Shown here in pieces: positions 51,099-60,588 of a DNA stretch of 64,000 bases. Under the pieces are notes generated by a model. That model made no database searches. It was not told the origin of the DNA and was given only the letters and a program-made list of their open reading frames with translations. This stretch comes from JAAXQD01 sp963790095 (GTDB taxonomy: Bacteria; Desulfobacterota; Desulfobacteria; Desulfobacterales; UBA11574). The number at the start of each line of letters is the position of its first letter. The first letter of the stretch is position 1. The stretch lies in the NCBI GenBank assembly GCA_963790095.1, contig CAWBNO010000012.1, positions 1 through 64,000 on the forward strand, given 5' to 3'. The position numbers and the translations under genes were made by a program.

Positions 51099-54000
51099 TT
51101 AATTATACGTTCCTTCAAGCGCAGAATCGATGACGTCGAACATCTGCTGGTCTAAAAATCCGGCAAGGGTCGATGCGCTGTTCGGGCAAACAGTGGCGCA
51201 TGATCCGCATCCTTGACACATGGCGGCATTCACCAGAACTTTTTCCAGTTCCGGATCGACCATCCGAGCACCATATGGACAGGCCTCAATACACCGCTCA
51301 CATAGACTGCAAAGGCTGTGACGGACTTCTGCCACCACTTTTCCGGCAGGCATCCTCTCATACGAAAGGATCCTCAAGGATCTCTGGGCCGCAGCTTCGG
51401 CGGTTGCTATCGATTCTGTGATGCTGCGGGGAGAATGGGCCAGGCCGCAGGCAAAAATTCCTTCTTTAAGTGAATCGACGGGTCTCCATTTCGATTCCGC
51501 CTCCTCAAAAAAGCCGTCCCGATCCAGTGTCGCTCCAAAGGATGCCGCCAGATCTTTGGGTATTTTGGGTACAATGCCGGTGGCAAGGACAACAAGGTCG
51601 GCATCGATCCGGATCTTTTGTCTGAGAATCGGTTCAAAGACGATCACTTCAACAGATCCGTCCGTGGGAGTCACCTGTGGTTTTTCATCCACATCGTACT
51701 GGATAAAGATTACACCTGCCTTTCGGGCTTGAGTGTAATAGGACTCGGTAAAACCATAGGTCATCATGTCCCGATAAAGAATATAGACATTAATTTCCGG
51801 ATTTTTCTCCTTGAAATGCAGTGCGTTTTTTAAGGCCGTGGTGCAGCATATACGGCTGCAATAATTCCTTGGTTCCTGCCTGGATTCGACACATTGAATC
51901 ATGACAATAGACCCGAGTCGACTGGGGTCGATTGTATTGTCATTTATTCTTCTCTCCAGTTCCTTTTGGGTGACAATTGCTTCGCTTGTGCCGTAGTTAT
52001 AGGATGTCGTGTCAGCTTCCACGCCTCCGGTAGCAAGAATGGTCACGCCATGTTCCAGGGTGAAAGCGCCCTTTTCTTTGGTCTCAATAGTGGTATAAAA
52101 ACGCCCTACCTGACCATTGGAAGCGTGTACCCGGCTATTGGTGTGGACCCGAATGAGCGGGTTTTTTTCCACCTTCAAAAGCGTTTCGTCTAATATTGTC
52201 TTCGTTGTATTACCCTCCAATGTTCTTTGTAACCAGTTAAGGTTACCACCCAACATCTCTTCTTGCTCGACCAGATCAACCTGAAAGCCGTGATCTGCGA
52301 TGGCAAGGGCCGAGGACATTCCGGCAATTCCACCCCCCACAACCAGGGCTTGCTGAAGTATCTTTTGGCTGGGCACAGGATCTGGATCAGTCCATTTGAG
52401 CTTGGCAATCCCCGTTCCCAAAATAGCCAACAATTCACCGTTGATTTTTGATATCTCGTCCACAGACGGCGTATCAAATTTGAGATTTGAGATTTGAGCC
52501 AAAAGCATTAAATCGACCACCTCAATAAGAACAGAATTCAGCCCCACCCGCCGTCCCAGTTCTTTGATTTTTTGGGCATACACATCGGGAAGACACGACC
52601 CGATCAGAATCCGGTTCGGTTTGTGTTTTCCAACCTGTTCCATGAGGTTTTCCCATCCCGTGACCGTACAGGTTTGCTCAAGAAAGACAACCTGGCCAAC
52701 AGCGGGGTCGGCCTTGAGATGCCGGACAAGTTGTTGCGTGTCAAGAAGCTTGCCAAGCAGATCACCGCAGGTGCAGACAGCGATCATAATTATAGGCGGT
52801 TCCTGAGAAATATCCGGAAAAGGCTCGACATGTGTAATTTCAGGACTAAGGCTGCCTCCGGCGGCATGAATTGCGCGGGATGCGGACAAAGCAGCGGCAG
52901 AAGCCTGAATTACAGATTCACTGATGTCCTTAAGGCCGGAAAAGGATCCGCCCAATACGATACCCTCCTTATTTGTTCGCGTGAGCGAAAAGGGTTCGGT
53001 TTGGCCGAATCCCCACTGATTGAGGGGTATTCCCACCATTTCGGCCAGAGCTGTTGTACCTAAAGCCGGTCTTTGGCCCACGGAGAGCACAACCATGTCG
53101 AAGATCTCCTCTATATGAGTGCCGGAATAACCAACGTGTCTGACAATAAGATCGCCGCTGTTTTCATCGTTGGAAATGGAATGGATACGCCCCTTTTCAA
53201 ATCGAACTCGGTGTTCGGTTTCCGCCTGGTCACGGTATCGCTGAAAGGATTTCCCGAAGGTACGCATATCCATATAAAAGATGGCTGTTTCCAGGGCCCC
53301 TCCGGCCCTTTCCTTGGCCACAAGGGCTTCTTTGATAGCATGCATGCAGCAGATGGACGAACAATAGTCGGCATCGATCTGGATGTCTCGCGATCCCACA
53401 CACTGAAGCCAGGCCACTTTACGCAGCGGTTTACCGTCGGAAAGCCGCACCAGGCGACCCTGATTGGGTCCCGATCCACTTAAAATCCTTTCGAACTCAA
53501 GGCTTGTTACCACATTCGGATATATACCGTACCCGTATGGGTTTTTGCCTCCGGCAGGATCGAAATAGGATGTTCCGGCGCAGAGAACCAGGGCGCCGAC
53601 CTCCATTGGGGATTCTTTGATTGCTTCAAGATCTTGATATATACGAATGATCATAGGAATTAGGGTGTCGGGATCGAACGGTTTGAGGAGATAGTCCAGC
53701 GCCCCTATTTTCATGGCTTCTACAGCAGTCTCTACAGTGGCGTAGGCCGTCATCATGACAACACTTAGGTCGGGGAAGATTTCTTTGGCCTTCTGAAGGA
53801 GTTCCACACCGTCCATTCCCGGCATTTTGATATCTGCGAGCATCAGTTCGTACGTCTGTTTTGATAAATGATTCAGGGCTTCCGGACCGGATGCCGCCGT
53901 GTCGACGGCAAAACCTTCATCTTCTAACCAGGCCTTAAGGGAGTCGCGCATGATCAGTTCGTCGTCCACCACCAGGATCCGAAAGTCTTTGCGGACTTCT

Positions 54001-54551
54001 TCTAAAAGCTTGATGGCTCCGGTAGGACATATTGCTTCACATTCCCCACACCGACTGCAGGCATTCGTATCGACAATATACGCGTTGGGAATTGCATGGG
54101 GAACCGGAAGGTAGATGGCCTTTCGTACGGACAGACCGGCATTAAAGGCGTCCGGAACTTCTACCGGACAGACTTTCACGCACTCGCCGCACCCGATACA
54201 GCGGTCAGGATCAACAAGGTTCGGTTTCCGGCGGAGTGACACCTGAAAGTTGCCCGGTTCGCCTTCCACAGAGACAAGTTCGGTGGACAAACGGATGTCT
54301 ATGTTTTCATGGAAGAGCCCTTTGCGAAGGCAATACTGGGACGATGCATCCCGATCCACCATTGGAAGCATCTTGCACATGCCGCAGCGATCGGTGGGAA
54401 ACTGATAATCGAGCTGGCTGAGAATCCCTCCAATGTGCGCTGACTGGTCAATGAGGGTTACACCATAGCCGAATTCCGCCAGATCCAGGGCCGCCCGGAT
54501 ACCGCTGATTCCGGCCCCCACCACCAGTGCTTTACCGATTTTTTTCTTCAT
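51099..54551 (-). CDS. hdrA: double HdrA with inserted receiver domain
   Basis: A 1150-residue protein, about twice the usual HdrA length. Module 1 (1-710): FAD-binding Rossmann start ALVVGAGISGIRAALDLAEFG, CGMCKMLP, two ferredoxin motifs CIGCGECVKVCPVE and CSRCGECEAICPT, and then an inserted response-regulator receiver (about 190-310, acidic pair 196-197, phospho-Asp240, switch Lys in LLKPFDPD) before the HdrA remainder. Module 2 (650-1150): HdrA N-domain (CTCGDLLGK), second FAD motif at 739 (VVGGGIAGMSSAL), and C-terminal CSLCERCIEACP and CQGCGSCATVCPN. It is probably the flavin electron-bifurcating core with HdrB, HdrC and MvhD. A phosphorylatable domain inside an HdrA is unusual. Confidence 0.9.
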   Translation of the reverse strand: MKKKIGKALVVGAGISGIRAALDLAEFGYGVTLIDQSAHIGGILSQLDYQFPTDRCGMCKMLPMVDRDASSQYCLRKGLFHENIDIRLSTELVSVEGEPGNFQVSLRRKPNLVDPDRCIGCGECVKVCPVEVPDAFNAGLSVRKAIYLPVPHAIPNAYIVDTNACSRCGECEAICPTGAIKLLEEVRKDFRILVVDDELIMRDSLKAWLEDEGFAVDTAASGPEALNHLSKQTYELMLADIKMPGMDGVELLQKAKEIFPDLSVVMMTAYATVETAVEAMKIGALDYLLKPFDPDTLIPMIIRIYQDLEAIKESPMEVGALVLCAGTSYFDPAGGKNPYGYGIYPNVVTSLEFERILSGSGPNQGRLVRLSDGKPLRKVAWLQCVGSRDIQIDADYCSSICCMHAIKEALVAKERAGGALETAIFYMDMRTFGKSFQRYRDQAETEHRVRFEKGRIHSISNDENSGDLIVRHVGYSGTHIEEIFDMVVLSVGQRPALGTTALAEMVGIPLNQWGFGQTEPFSLTRTNKEGIVLGGSFSGLKDISESVIQASAAALSASRAIHAAGGSLSPEITHVEPFPDISQEPPIIMIAVCTCGDLLGKLLDTQQLVRHLKADPAVGQVVFLEQTCTVTGWENLMEQVGKHKPNRILIGSCLPDVYAQKIKELGRRVGLNSVLIEVVDLMLLAQISNLKFDTPSVDEISKINGELLAILGTGIAKLKWTDPDPVPSQKILQQALVVGGGIAGMSSALAIADHGFQVDLVEQEEMLGGNLNWLQRTLEGNTTKTILDETLLKVEKNPLIRVHTNSRVHASNGQVGRFYTTIETKEKGAFTLEHGVTILATGGVEADTTSYNYGTSEAIVTQKELERRINDNTIDPSRLGSIVMIQCVESRQEPRNYCSRICCTTALKNALHFKEKNPEINVYILYRDMMTYGFTESYYTQARKAGVIFIQYDVDEKPQVTPTDGSVEVIVFEPILRQKIRIDADLVVLATGIVPKIPKDLAASFGATLDRDGFFEEAESKWRPVDSLKEGIFACGLAHSPRSITESIATAEAAAQRSLRILSYERMPAGKVVAEVRHSLCSLCERCIEACPYGARMVDPELEKVLVNAAMCQGCGSCATVCPNSASTLAGFLDQQMFDVIDSALEGTYN

Positions 54552-54581
54552 AACAAAACCTTTTTATCAGGAGTTCCCGTT

Positions 54582-55727
54582 CTATGCTTTTCCGATGCCG
54601 ACAACATCGGTAAGCTCGTCTTCACGGAATACTGACATCGGAAGATCATCGTCAATGCAACGGCCCGCCTCGTACTCAAAAGCTTTTTGTGTATGATATG
54701 AAACGGTTCTAAACAGTTCCATCACTGGAATATCGTTGGGACAGGCATTGGTGCACTGACCGCATCCGACACATGAGGTGCTCATGTGGGCCATCCGAGT
54801 CATGTGGTAAAAGACCGTATCGGTGGGCATTTTGATTGCCCCCTTGCGATTGGCCCATCTAAGGTATTGAACAGGATCATGGTTAAAGACATCCGTAACA
54901 AAGACACATTCCTTACAGTAGCAGACCGGGCAGGCAACCCTGCAGTTGTAGCAATTTATACACTCGGCAAAATAAGTATTCAGTTTCTCCAGGCTGTTTG
55001 TGGCCTGGGTGGTCTCGGCAAACATTTTATCGCGATAGGCGGTTCGTTCATGGACCAAAGATTCAATGGTCCCAGGACGTTCTGGTGGTTCCTCTGAGTC
55101 GGAAAGATCAAGGTTATCATAAAGCGACTCTCCTTTAGGCGTGCGGGCTTGGATCAAAAGCTGATTGTTGGTATCGACTCCAAAAAGTCCGATTAAAATG
55201 TCTGCACCGCTGGGGACAGGGTTTTCGCAGGCCTTGCAAGCAGGAGAGAGATCAAATCCTTCAAAAGTCAATTTTTTCCCGGATAAGGCGTCTTTGTAAA
55301 ACTTTGAAGTGAAGTCTCCTTCTTTTTTTCCAACGATCTGAATATAATCTCCATTCTTGAAAGCACCCAGGCAGTCGATTCCGACCAGCACCACCTCTTC
55401 GATTCGGCCTTGCTTGAGTTTCAATAATTCGACAAACGCACGTATCTCGCAGGGACGTAAAACCACCGCAATTTTTGCGCCCATGGGCTTACGGGTGAGC
55501 CGGGAAACGATTTTAGCCCCGTTCAAAGGGAAAACCGGTGCCAAAGGGTCGGTGCCGTTCAGTTTTTCTGGATCCGTCACCAGTGTCGGCATCACGACGT
55601 TTTTTTCAGGGAGATGCTGTGGAACCAGGATTGCATCGATATCTTCCAACTGGAGGATGGATCGAAAAAACTCTTTTAGAGTTTCCAGAAGGTCTCCGTT
55701 TTTAACATTTATTTTCGCCGTTTTCAC
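54582..55727 (-). CDS. FrhB/FdhB-like iron-sulfur flavoprotein
   Basis: A 381-residue protein of the F420-hydrogenase/dehydrogenase beta family: RPCEIRAFVELLKLKQGRIEEVVLVGIDCLGAF in the core, CINCYNCRVACPVCYC (about 255-270) and CVGCGQCTNACPND near 318-331 for [4Fe-4S] centres. Such subunits link Hdr complexes to F420, NAD(P)H or formate. The substrate here is unknown. It lies between mvhD and the double hdrA. Confidence 0.85.
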   Translation of the reverse strand: MKTAKINVKNGDLLETLKEFFRSILQLEDIDAILVPQHLPEKNVVMPTLVTDPEKLNGTDPLAPVFPLNGAKIVSRLTRKPMGAKIAVVLRPCEIRAFVELLKLKQGRIEEVVLVGIDCLGAFKNGDYIQIVGKKEGDFTSKFYKDALSGKKLTFEGFDLSPACKACENPVPSGADILIGLFGVDTNNQLLIQARTPKGESLYDNLDLSDSEEPPERPGTIESLVHERTAYRDKMFAETTQATNSLEKLNTYFAECINCYNCRVACPVCYCKECVFVTDVFNHDPVQYLRWANRKGAIKMPTDTVFYHMTRMAHMSTSCVGCGQCTNACPNDIPVMELFRTVSYHTQKAFEYEAGRCIDDDLPMSVFREDELTDVVGIGKA

Positions 55728-55893
55728 CGTCAGTCTCCTTCTGATTGAAACCTGGAACTTGAAATTTGCAGGTTGTATCGGTTGCCTTCAATGACAAAAG
55801 AAATGGCTATTATTGATTAAGCATGCCATTAAAGCTATTTTTAATGTTTTTCATCCGTCATCCAGTTTCGATTTTCCTGTATCCAATTTCATT

Positions 55894-56316
55894 TTATATT
55901 ACCATGGTTGTTTTGGCCTCGTTGGGTCCCAGCGTTTTGACCTGTGCCACCATTGAATGAATGGTCTCGGCGAACTGGATGCCGTCACTGGCGCCAATCC
56001 AGGTCAACCTGAGCCGCTCATCTCCAAAACCGAATTGGGAAATGATCTCTTTTAGAAGCTTGATCCGCCTCCGAGCCTTGAAATTTCCGTTGATATAATG
56101 ACAGTCTCCGGGGTGACATCCACTGACCAGAACCGCATCAGCCCCCTCAAGCAGGGCCTTGATCACATATTTGGGGTCAACCATGCCGGTACACATGACC
56201 CGAATCAACCTTACATTGGCAGGATATCCCAACCTGGCAGTTCCGGCCAGATCCGCAGCAGTGTAAGTGCACCAGTTGCAAACAAAAGCAATGATCGTGG
56301 GTTCGAAGTTAGCCAT
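55894..56316 (-). CDS. mvhD: MvhD-like electron transfer subunit
   Basis: A 140-residue [2Fe-2S] protein: FVCNWCTYTAADLAG, VMCTGMVDP and LVSGCHPGDCHYINGN carry the five ligating cysteines. MvhD joins HdrA to its electron donor (hydrogenase in methanogens; NADH or formate units elsewhere). No hydrogenase is encoded nearby, so an FdhB- or NuoF-like donor is more likely. GGAGGG-type ribosome binding site precedes it. Confidence 0.94.
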   Translation of the reverse strand: MANFEPTIIAFVCNWCTYTAADLAGTARLGYPANVRLIRVMCTGMVDPKYVIKALLEGADAVLVSGCHPGDCHYINGNFKARRRIKLLKEIISQFGFGDERLRLTWIGASDGIQFAETIHSMVAQVKTLGPNEAKTTMVI

Positions 56317-56401
56317 AATCCCTCCAATATATTTTTGATTTCAGATTGACGATTTTCTTTTTGAATCGCTTGTAGGCACAATTTCAGCAAGCCGAAATCA
56401 C

Positions 56402-58432
56402 TTACATTCCGACGGCGTTCAGCGAATCAATGATGCCTTCGAGTTCTGCAAATATCTGCTTCTCGTTGAAATGTTTAACCTGCGCCGCACCGCTCGGGCA
56501 AAATCCTGCACAACTGCCACACCCTTTGCAAAGGGCTTCATTGACCATCGAGATGCCCATGCGAGCATTATACTCTATGGCCGTATACGGACAGAGTTCG
56601 ATACAGGTCCGGCACCCGGCACAGATGTCCGGGTCGATCCAAGATACAATAGGGGCAATCTCCACCTCTCCCAGCGTGGCTAATGACAGGGACTTGACAG
56701 CGGCGCCGGACGCTTGGGAAACCGCATCCGGAATATCTTTGGGGCCCTGACAGGCCCCGGCCAGAAAGACCCCGGCCGTAGCAGTATCAAGTGGCGCCAG
56801 CTTAGGATGTTCCTCCATGAAAAAGCCATCTGCACCCTGGTTGACGCCAAAAACTCTGCCAACCTCACGAGCGTCGCTTCGGGCCTGCATGGCGACACAC
56901 AGGACCACCATATCCACCGGAATCCGTAAACGTCGTCCCAAAAGGGTGTCTTCCGCAATGGCAATGAGTTTGCCCTCCTCTTCCGGTTTGACAGCCTGAT
57001 CGGTGATCTCAGCCACCTTGCCCCGGATGAACCGGGTACCCTCTTCCTGACACCGGCGATAAAATTCTTCGTAGCCTTTACCAAAACAGCGCATGTCGAT
57101 GTAAAAATTATACACCTGAGTGTCGTGACCGACTTTCTCATGAATTAAATGGGCATACTTGAGAGCGTACATACAGCAAACCCGGGAGCAGTATTCATGA
57201 TAATTCACATCCCGGCTGCCGATGCAGTGCAAAATGGCTACACTTTTCGGGGTCCGGGTGAAATTTCCGATTTCATCTCTGATATAGATTTCGCCGCCGG
57301 TGGGTCCGGTTGCATTGCTGAGGCGCTCAAACTCAAGAGAAGTAAAAACATTGGGGTATTTGCCATATCCAAATTGCTTCAGGGGTGTGGGATCCATAAT
57401 GTCGTAACCGGTGGCAACAATAATACTCCCAACTTTCACCTCCAGTTCTTCTGTCTGCATGTCGTGATCAATGGCCTTGGCCTCACAGACCTTAACGCAT
57501 TCCATACACTCACAGCAGACACCGCAATTAAGGCAGCGACGGGCTTCTTGTTGAGCCGAGCTTTCTGAAAATCCGAGGCCCACTTCGTCAAAGCAGGCAG
57601 CACTCATTTTGGCGTCCAAATGCTTTGGATGGGTCCGGGCTTTTTGGGGAATCCCTTCCGGAATTTTTTGCCAATCATTGCCCGGTTTCTTCAGGGCCTC
57701 TAGCTTATGAATATAAAGTTCCAGGTCCTCTCCGTTAATATAGCGATGGATTGCCTCGACAGCCTTGTGACCCGCAGCCACCGCCTGTATCACGGTGTCA
57801 GGGCCGGTGACTGCATCGCCTCCGGCAAAAACATAGGGTATCCCGGTCTGCATTGTATGGGGATTTACATTCAGCGTGTTTCGTTGAGACCATTTCAAGT
57901 CCGGCACCCGAACTGCCCAGGATGTGTCAATTTTCTGACCAATGGCCGGAATCACTGCATCACAGGGGATTACGAATTCGGAACCGTCCACCGGAACCGG
58001 GCGACGTCGTCCACTGTCATCCGGCGGTCCAAGTTCGGTTCGGATACATTCAAAGCCGTCGACCTTACCCTCTTTTGAAAGAATCCCGACCGGGGCGGTG
58101 AGAAAGGAAAAGCGAATCTCTTCCCTCTTAGCGCCTTCGATCTCTTCTGCATAGGCCGGCATCTCCTGTTCTGAGCGGCGATAGACGACAGTGACTTCTT
58201 GGGACCCCAGACGTTTTACAACCCTTGCAGCGTCAATGGCTACGTTACCGCCGCCGATGACCACCACCCGGCTGCCGGGGCATGTTTTATTGCCCAAATT
58301 AACTTCCCTTAAAAAGCGAACCGCATCGATAACGCCCTGGGTGTCCTTTTCACCAGGGATATGCATATCTAAAGAACTATGGGCTCCGATCCCAAGGAAT
58401 ACAGCGGCAAAGCCCTGTGGGTCCTTTCTCAA
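56402..58432 (-). pseudogene. 5'-truncated GltD/HdrA fusion
   Basis: 676 codons that start inside a GltD-type NAD(P)H module (AAVFLGIGAH...IPGE, then VVVIGGGNVAIDAARVV), continue to CNCGVCCECMECVKVCEAKA and an HdrA C-domain (CIGSRDVNYHEYCSRVCC, CAGCRTCIELCP, CKGCGSCAGFCPSG). The first FAD-binding half of GltD is missing and the only start is a TTG without ribosome binding site. The relative at 62283 has the full GltD module, so this gene appears to have lost its 5' part by deletion, joined to NuoF remnants. The remaining part is open and could still be translated. Confidence 0.72.
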
Positions 58433-58435
58433 ATG

Positions 58436-59135
58436 TGCGATCCATGTGACGCTGGTCCGCGTTCATCGGCTTGCTATGATACACCGATGCAGTCTGACGG
58501 CCATGTATTCCATTTCTCCCTGATAAAAAACCTCCGGCGGGCCGATAATCCGGAATCCTTTACTCTTGGATGATTTCATTCTGATCCATATCTCAAGCGC
58601 CTTGATAAAGGCTGAATAGCCCCCGCGGTGATGTCAGCCCCAACGGGCCGGATCCAATATAGCCACATTTTCCGTGCGTTCTTGAATTGTTTGTTGTAAA
58701 AAGGAATATCTTCCAGAAAAGGGATTTCATCCAGTGACGTTACATCGGCCATGGGATTCCGGACATCACCTTTCAAATGCGCATGGATCGCACATCGCTC
58801 CAAATCCCTTTTTGTACAATTGCCTTCCTATACTCCTGAATTGCATCCAGAATTTTATCTTCGGTAATCTTTTTATAAATCACCCGCGGCTTTCCAGCTC
58901 CGAATATTTCAACCAGCGGTTCCTCTTCACAAAAACCGATACAACCTGTTTGGTTGACCTTAACGCCGTTTCTGCCGGAAAGCTCGTTCTTCGCCTTTTC
59001 AAGTGATGCCTTAGCGCCTGATGCAATACCACATGAAGCCATACCGATATTAACCTTAATGGATTCCGGATAATACAGCTTTATCCTATATTCACGGCTA
59101 ATGGTATGCAGGTCTTCAATAGATCCGATTCTCAT
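58436..59135 (-). pseudogene. decayed NuoF/HndC-like gene
   Basis: The first 120 codons, up to 58773, are an intact thioredoxin-like [2Fe-2S] domain of NuoF/HndC type (VNIGMASCGIASGAKASLE, VNQTGCIGFCEEEPLVEI). The rest is recognisable but split over three frames: DEIPFLEDIPFYNKQ (58576-58803), GGYSAFIKALE in the next frame after a stop, and YHSKPMNADQ...MDRTFEKGPT in the third. It then breaks into the GltD/HdrA fusion. At least three indels plus a large deletion mean no NADH-binding subunit can be made from it. Confidence 0.75.
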
Positions 59136-59157
59136 GGTCCCGGCCTCGTATGAAATT

Positions 59158-59661
59158 TTATTCGTATCGATCCATGATTTTTTCTACCTGGTCGGAAGAT
59201 ATGTGGCCATGCACGTCTTCGTTAATTTTCACCACCGGTCCCAGGCTGCAACAACCGATACAACGTACCGTTTCAAAGGTAAAACGCCGGTCATCGGTCG
59301 TTTCCCCGTCTTTTATGTTCAAGGATCCTTCAATTCTTTCGTGAATCCTTTCTCCTCCTCTGACATGGCAGGCCGTCCCTAGACAGATTGAAATAATGTT
59401 TCGGCCTCTGGGCTCAAGGCTGAAAGTGCTATAAAAGGTGGCAACACCATAAACCCGGCTTAATGGAACACCCATGCTGGCAGCTATGTATTTTAGGACT
59501 GGTTCGGGAAGATAATTGTAACGCCTTTGAATCGCCTGAATGATCATAATCAGGTTCTCTTTGTCATTGTGAAAATCTTCTTCGATGATTTTATCAAGCT
59601 CCATATAATCGATTTCTACTTCTGCATATTGTTCTGATCTTGACGGACCTGTCACCTTCAT
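59158..59661 (-). CDS. NuoE/HndA-like [2Fe-2S] subunit
   Basis: A 167-residue protein of the NADH dehydrogenase 24-kDa type: LIMIIQAIQRRYNYLPEPVLKYIA, GVATFYSTFSLEPRG, CLGTACHVRGG and CIGCCSLGPVVKI with the four ligating cysteines. It should work with a NuoF-like subunit, but the adjacent one is broken, so its partner may be encoded elsewhere. ATG 59661 follows GGGAG. Confidence 0.92.
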   Translation of the reverse strand: MKVTGPSRSEQYAEVEIDYMELDKIIEEDFHNDKENLIMIIQAIQRRYNYLPEPVLKYIAASMGVPLSRVYGVATFYSTFSLEPRGRNIISICLGTACHVRGGERIHERIEGSLNIKDGETTDDRRFTFETVRCIGCCSLGPVVKINEDVHGHISSDQVEKIMDRYE

Positions 59662-59730
59662 CAATGAACTCCCTCTATTCTAAAGTTATTCATCTTGTTC
59701 ATTGGAAATCAGCCCCTTTTGCATGCGCCC

Positions 59731-60537
59731 TTATTTTCTCCTTCTCTTCGGGTGTGTAAGGCCGTATTTAACGGGGCATACATTAACGCAATCTCCACAT
59801 CCGGTGCATTGCCCTCTATCGATATAACGAGGTTTTTTCCGGATTTTAACCTTGAAGTTGCCGACAAATCCCGAAATTTCCACGACTTCACAGTACGACA
59901 TCAACTGAATGTTTGGATTTTGTGCCACTTCAACCATTTTCGGGGTTCCAATACATGCGGCACAGTCGAGGGTCGGAAAGGTCTTGTCGAACTGGAGCAT
60001 ATGGCCGCCAATGGTTGAGATCTTTTCTACCAGATATACCTTATGTCCAGAACTGCCGATGTCCAGGGCCGCCTGCATGCCTACAATACCACCGCCCACA
60101 ACCATGATATCAGGATGTACATTTACCTTTCGGGCATCAAGGCGTTCATGATAATTGACGCGGTTAATCGCCGCAGCCGCAAGTGTTTTTGCTTTGCGGG
60201 TCGCCTCATCTTCATCCTTGGTCACCCAGGAAACTTGTTCGCGAACCGAAGCCATCTGGAAAAAATAAGGATTGAGCCCGGCCCGCTGGCAGGCGCCTTG
60301 AAAGGTTTTTTCATGCAGTCTTGGCGAACAGGAGGCCACCACTACCCGGTTTAGGTCATATTCCTTGATGTCCTTTTCGATCATCTCCTGGCCGGGATCT
60401 GAGCACATAAACTTGTAATCTCTTGCGATCACTACACTTTTCAGTTTCCGGATAAAAGCCGCCACTTCTTCTACACGGACTTTGCCGGCAATATTGATGC
60501 CACAATGGCAGACATAAAAACCTACCCTGATGGACAT
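59731..60537 (-). CDS. short HdrA-like protein
   Basis: A 268-residue protein equal to the first part of HdrA: N-domain FYVCHCGINIAGKV...SCSPRLHEKTFQ, FAD motif VVGGGIVGMQAALDIG, CAACIGTPKM, and one ferredoxin motif CTGCGDCVNVCPV. It then ends, whereas normal HdrA continues for hundreds of residues. Shifting frame near residue 252 gives YTPEEKEKIRAHAKGADFQ to a stop, a more natural tail, so a late one-base change is suspected. GGGGG precedes the ATG. Short HdrA forms may be natural, so I do not call it a pseudogene. Confidence 0.78.
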   Translation of the reverse strand: MSIRVGFYVCHCGINIAGKVRVEEVAAFIRKLKSVVIARDYKFMCSDPGQEMIEKDIKEYDLNRVVVASCSPRLHEKTFQGACQRAGLNPYFFQMASVREQVSWVTKDEDEATRKAKTLAAAAINRVNYHERLDARKVNVHPDIMVVGGGIVGMQAALDIGSSGHKVYLVEKISTIGGHMLQFDKTFPTLDCAACIGTPKMVEVAQNPNIQLMSYCEVVEISGFVGNFKVKIRKKPRYIDRGQCTGCGDCVNVCPVKYGLTHPKRRRK

Positions 60538-60588
60538 GTATGCCCCCTTCTTTGATTAAAATCTCTTAAGAACTCCCATCAAGCCAGT

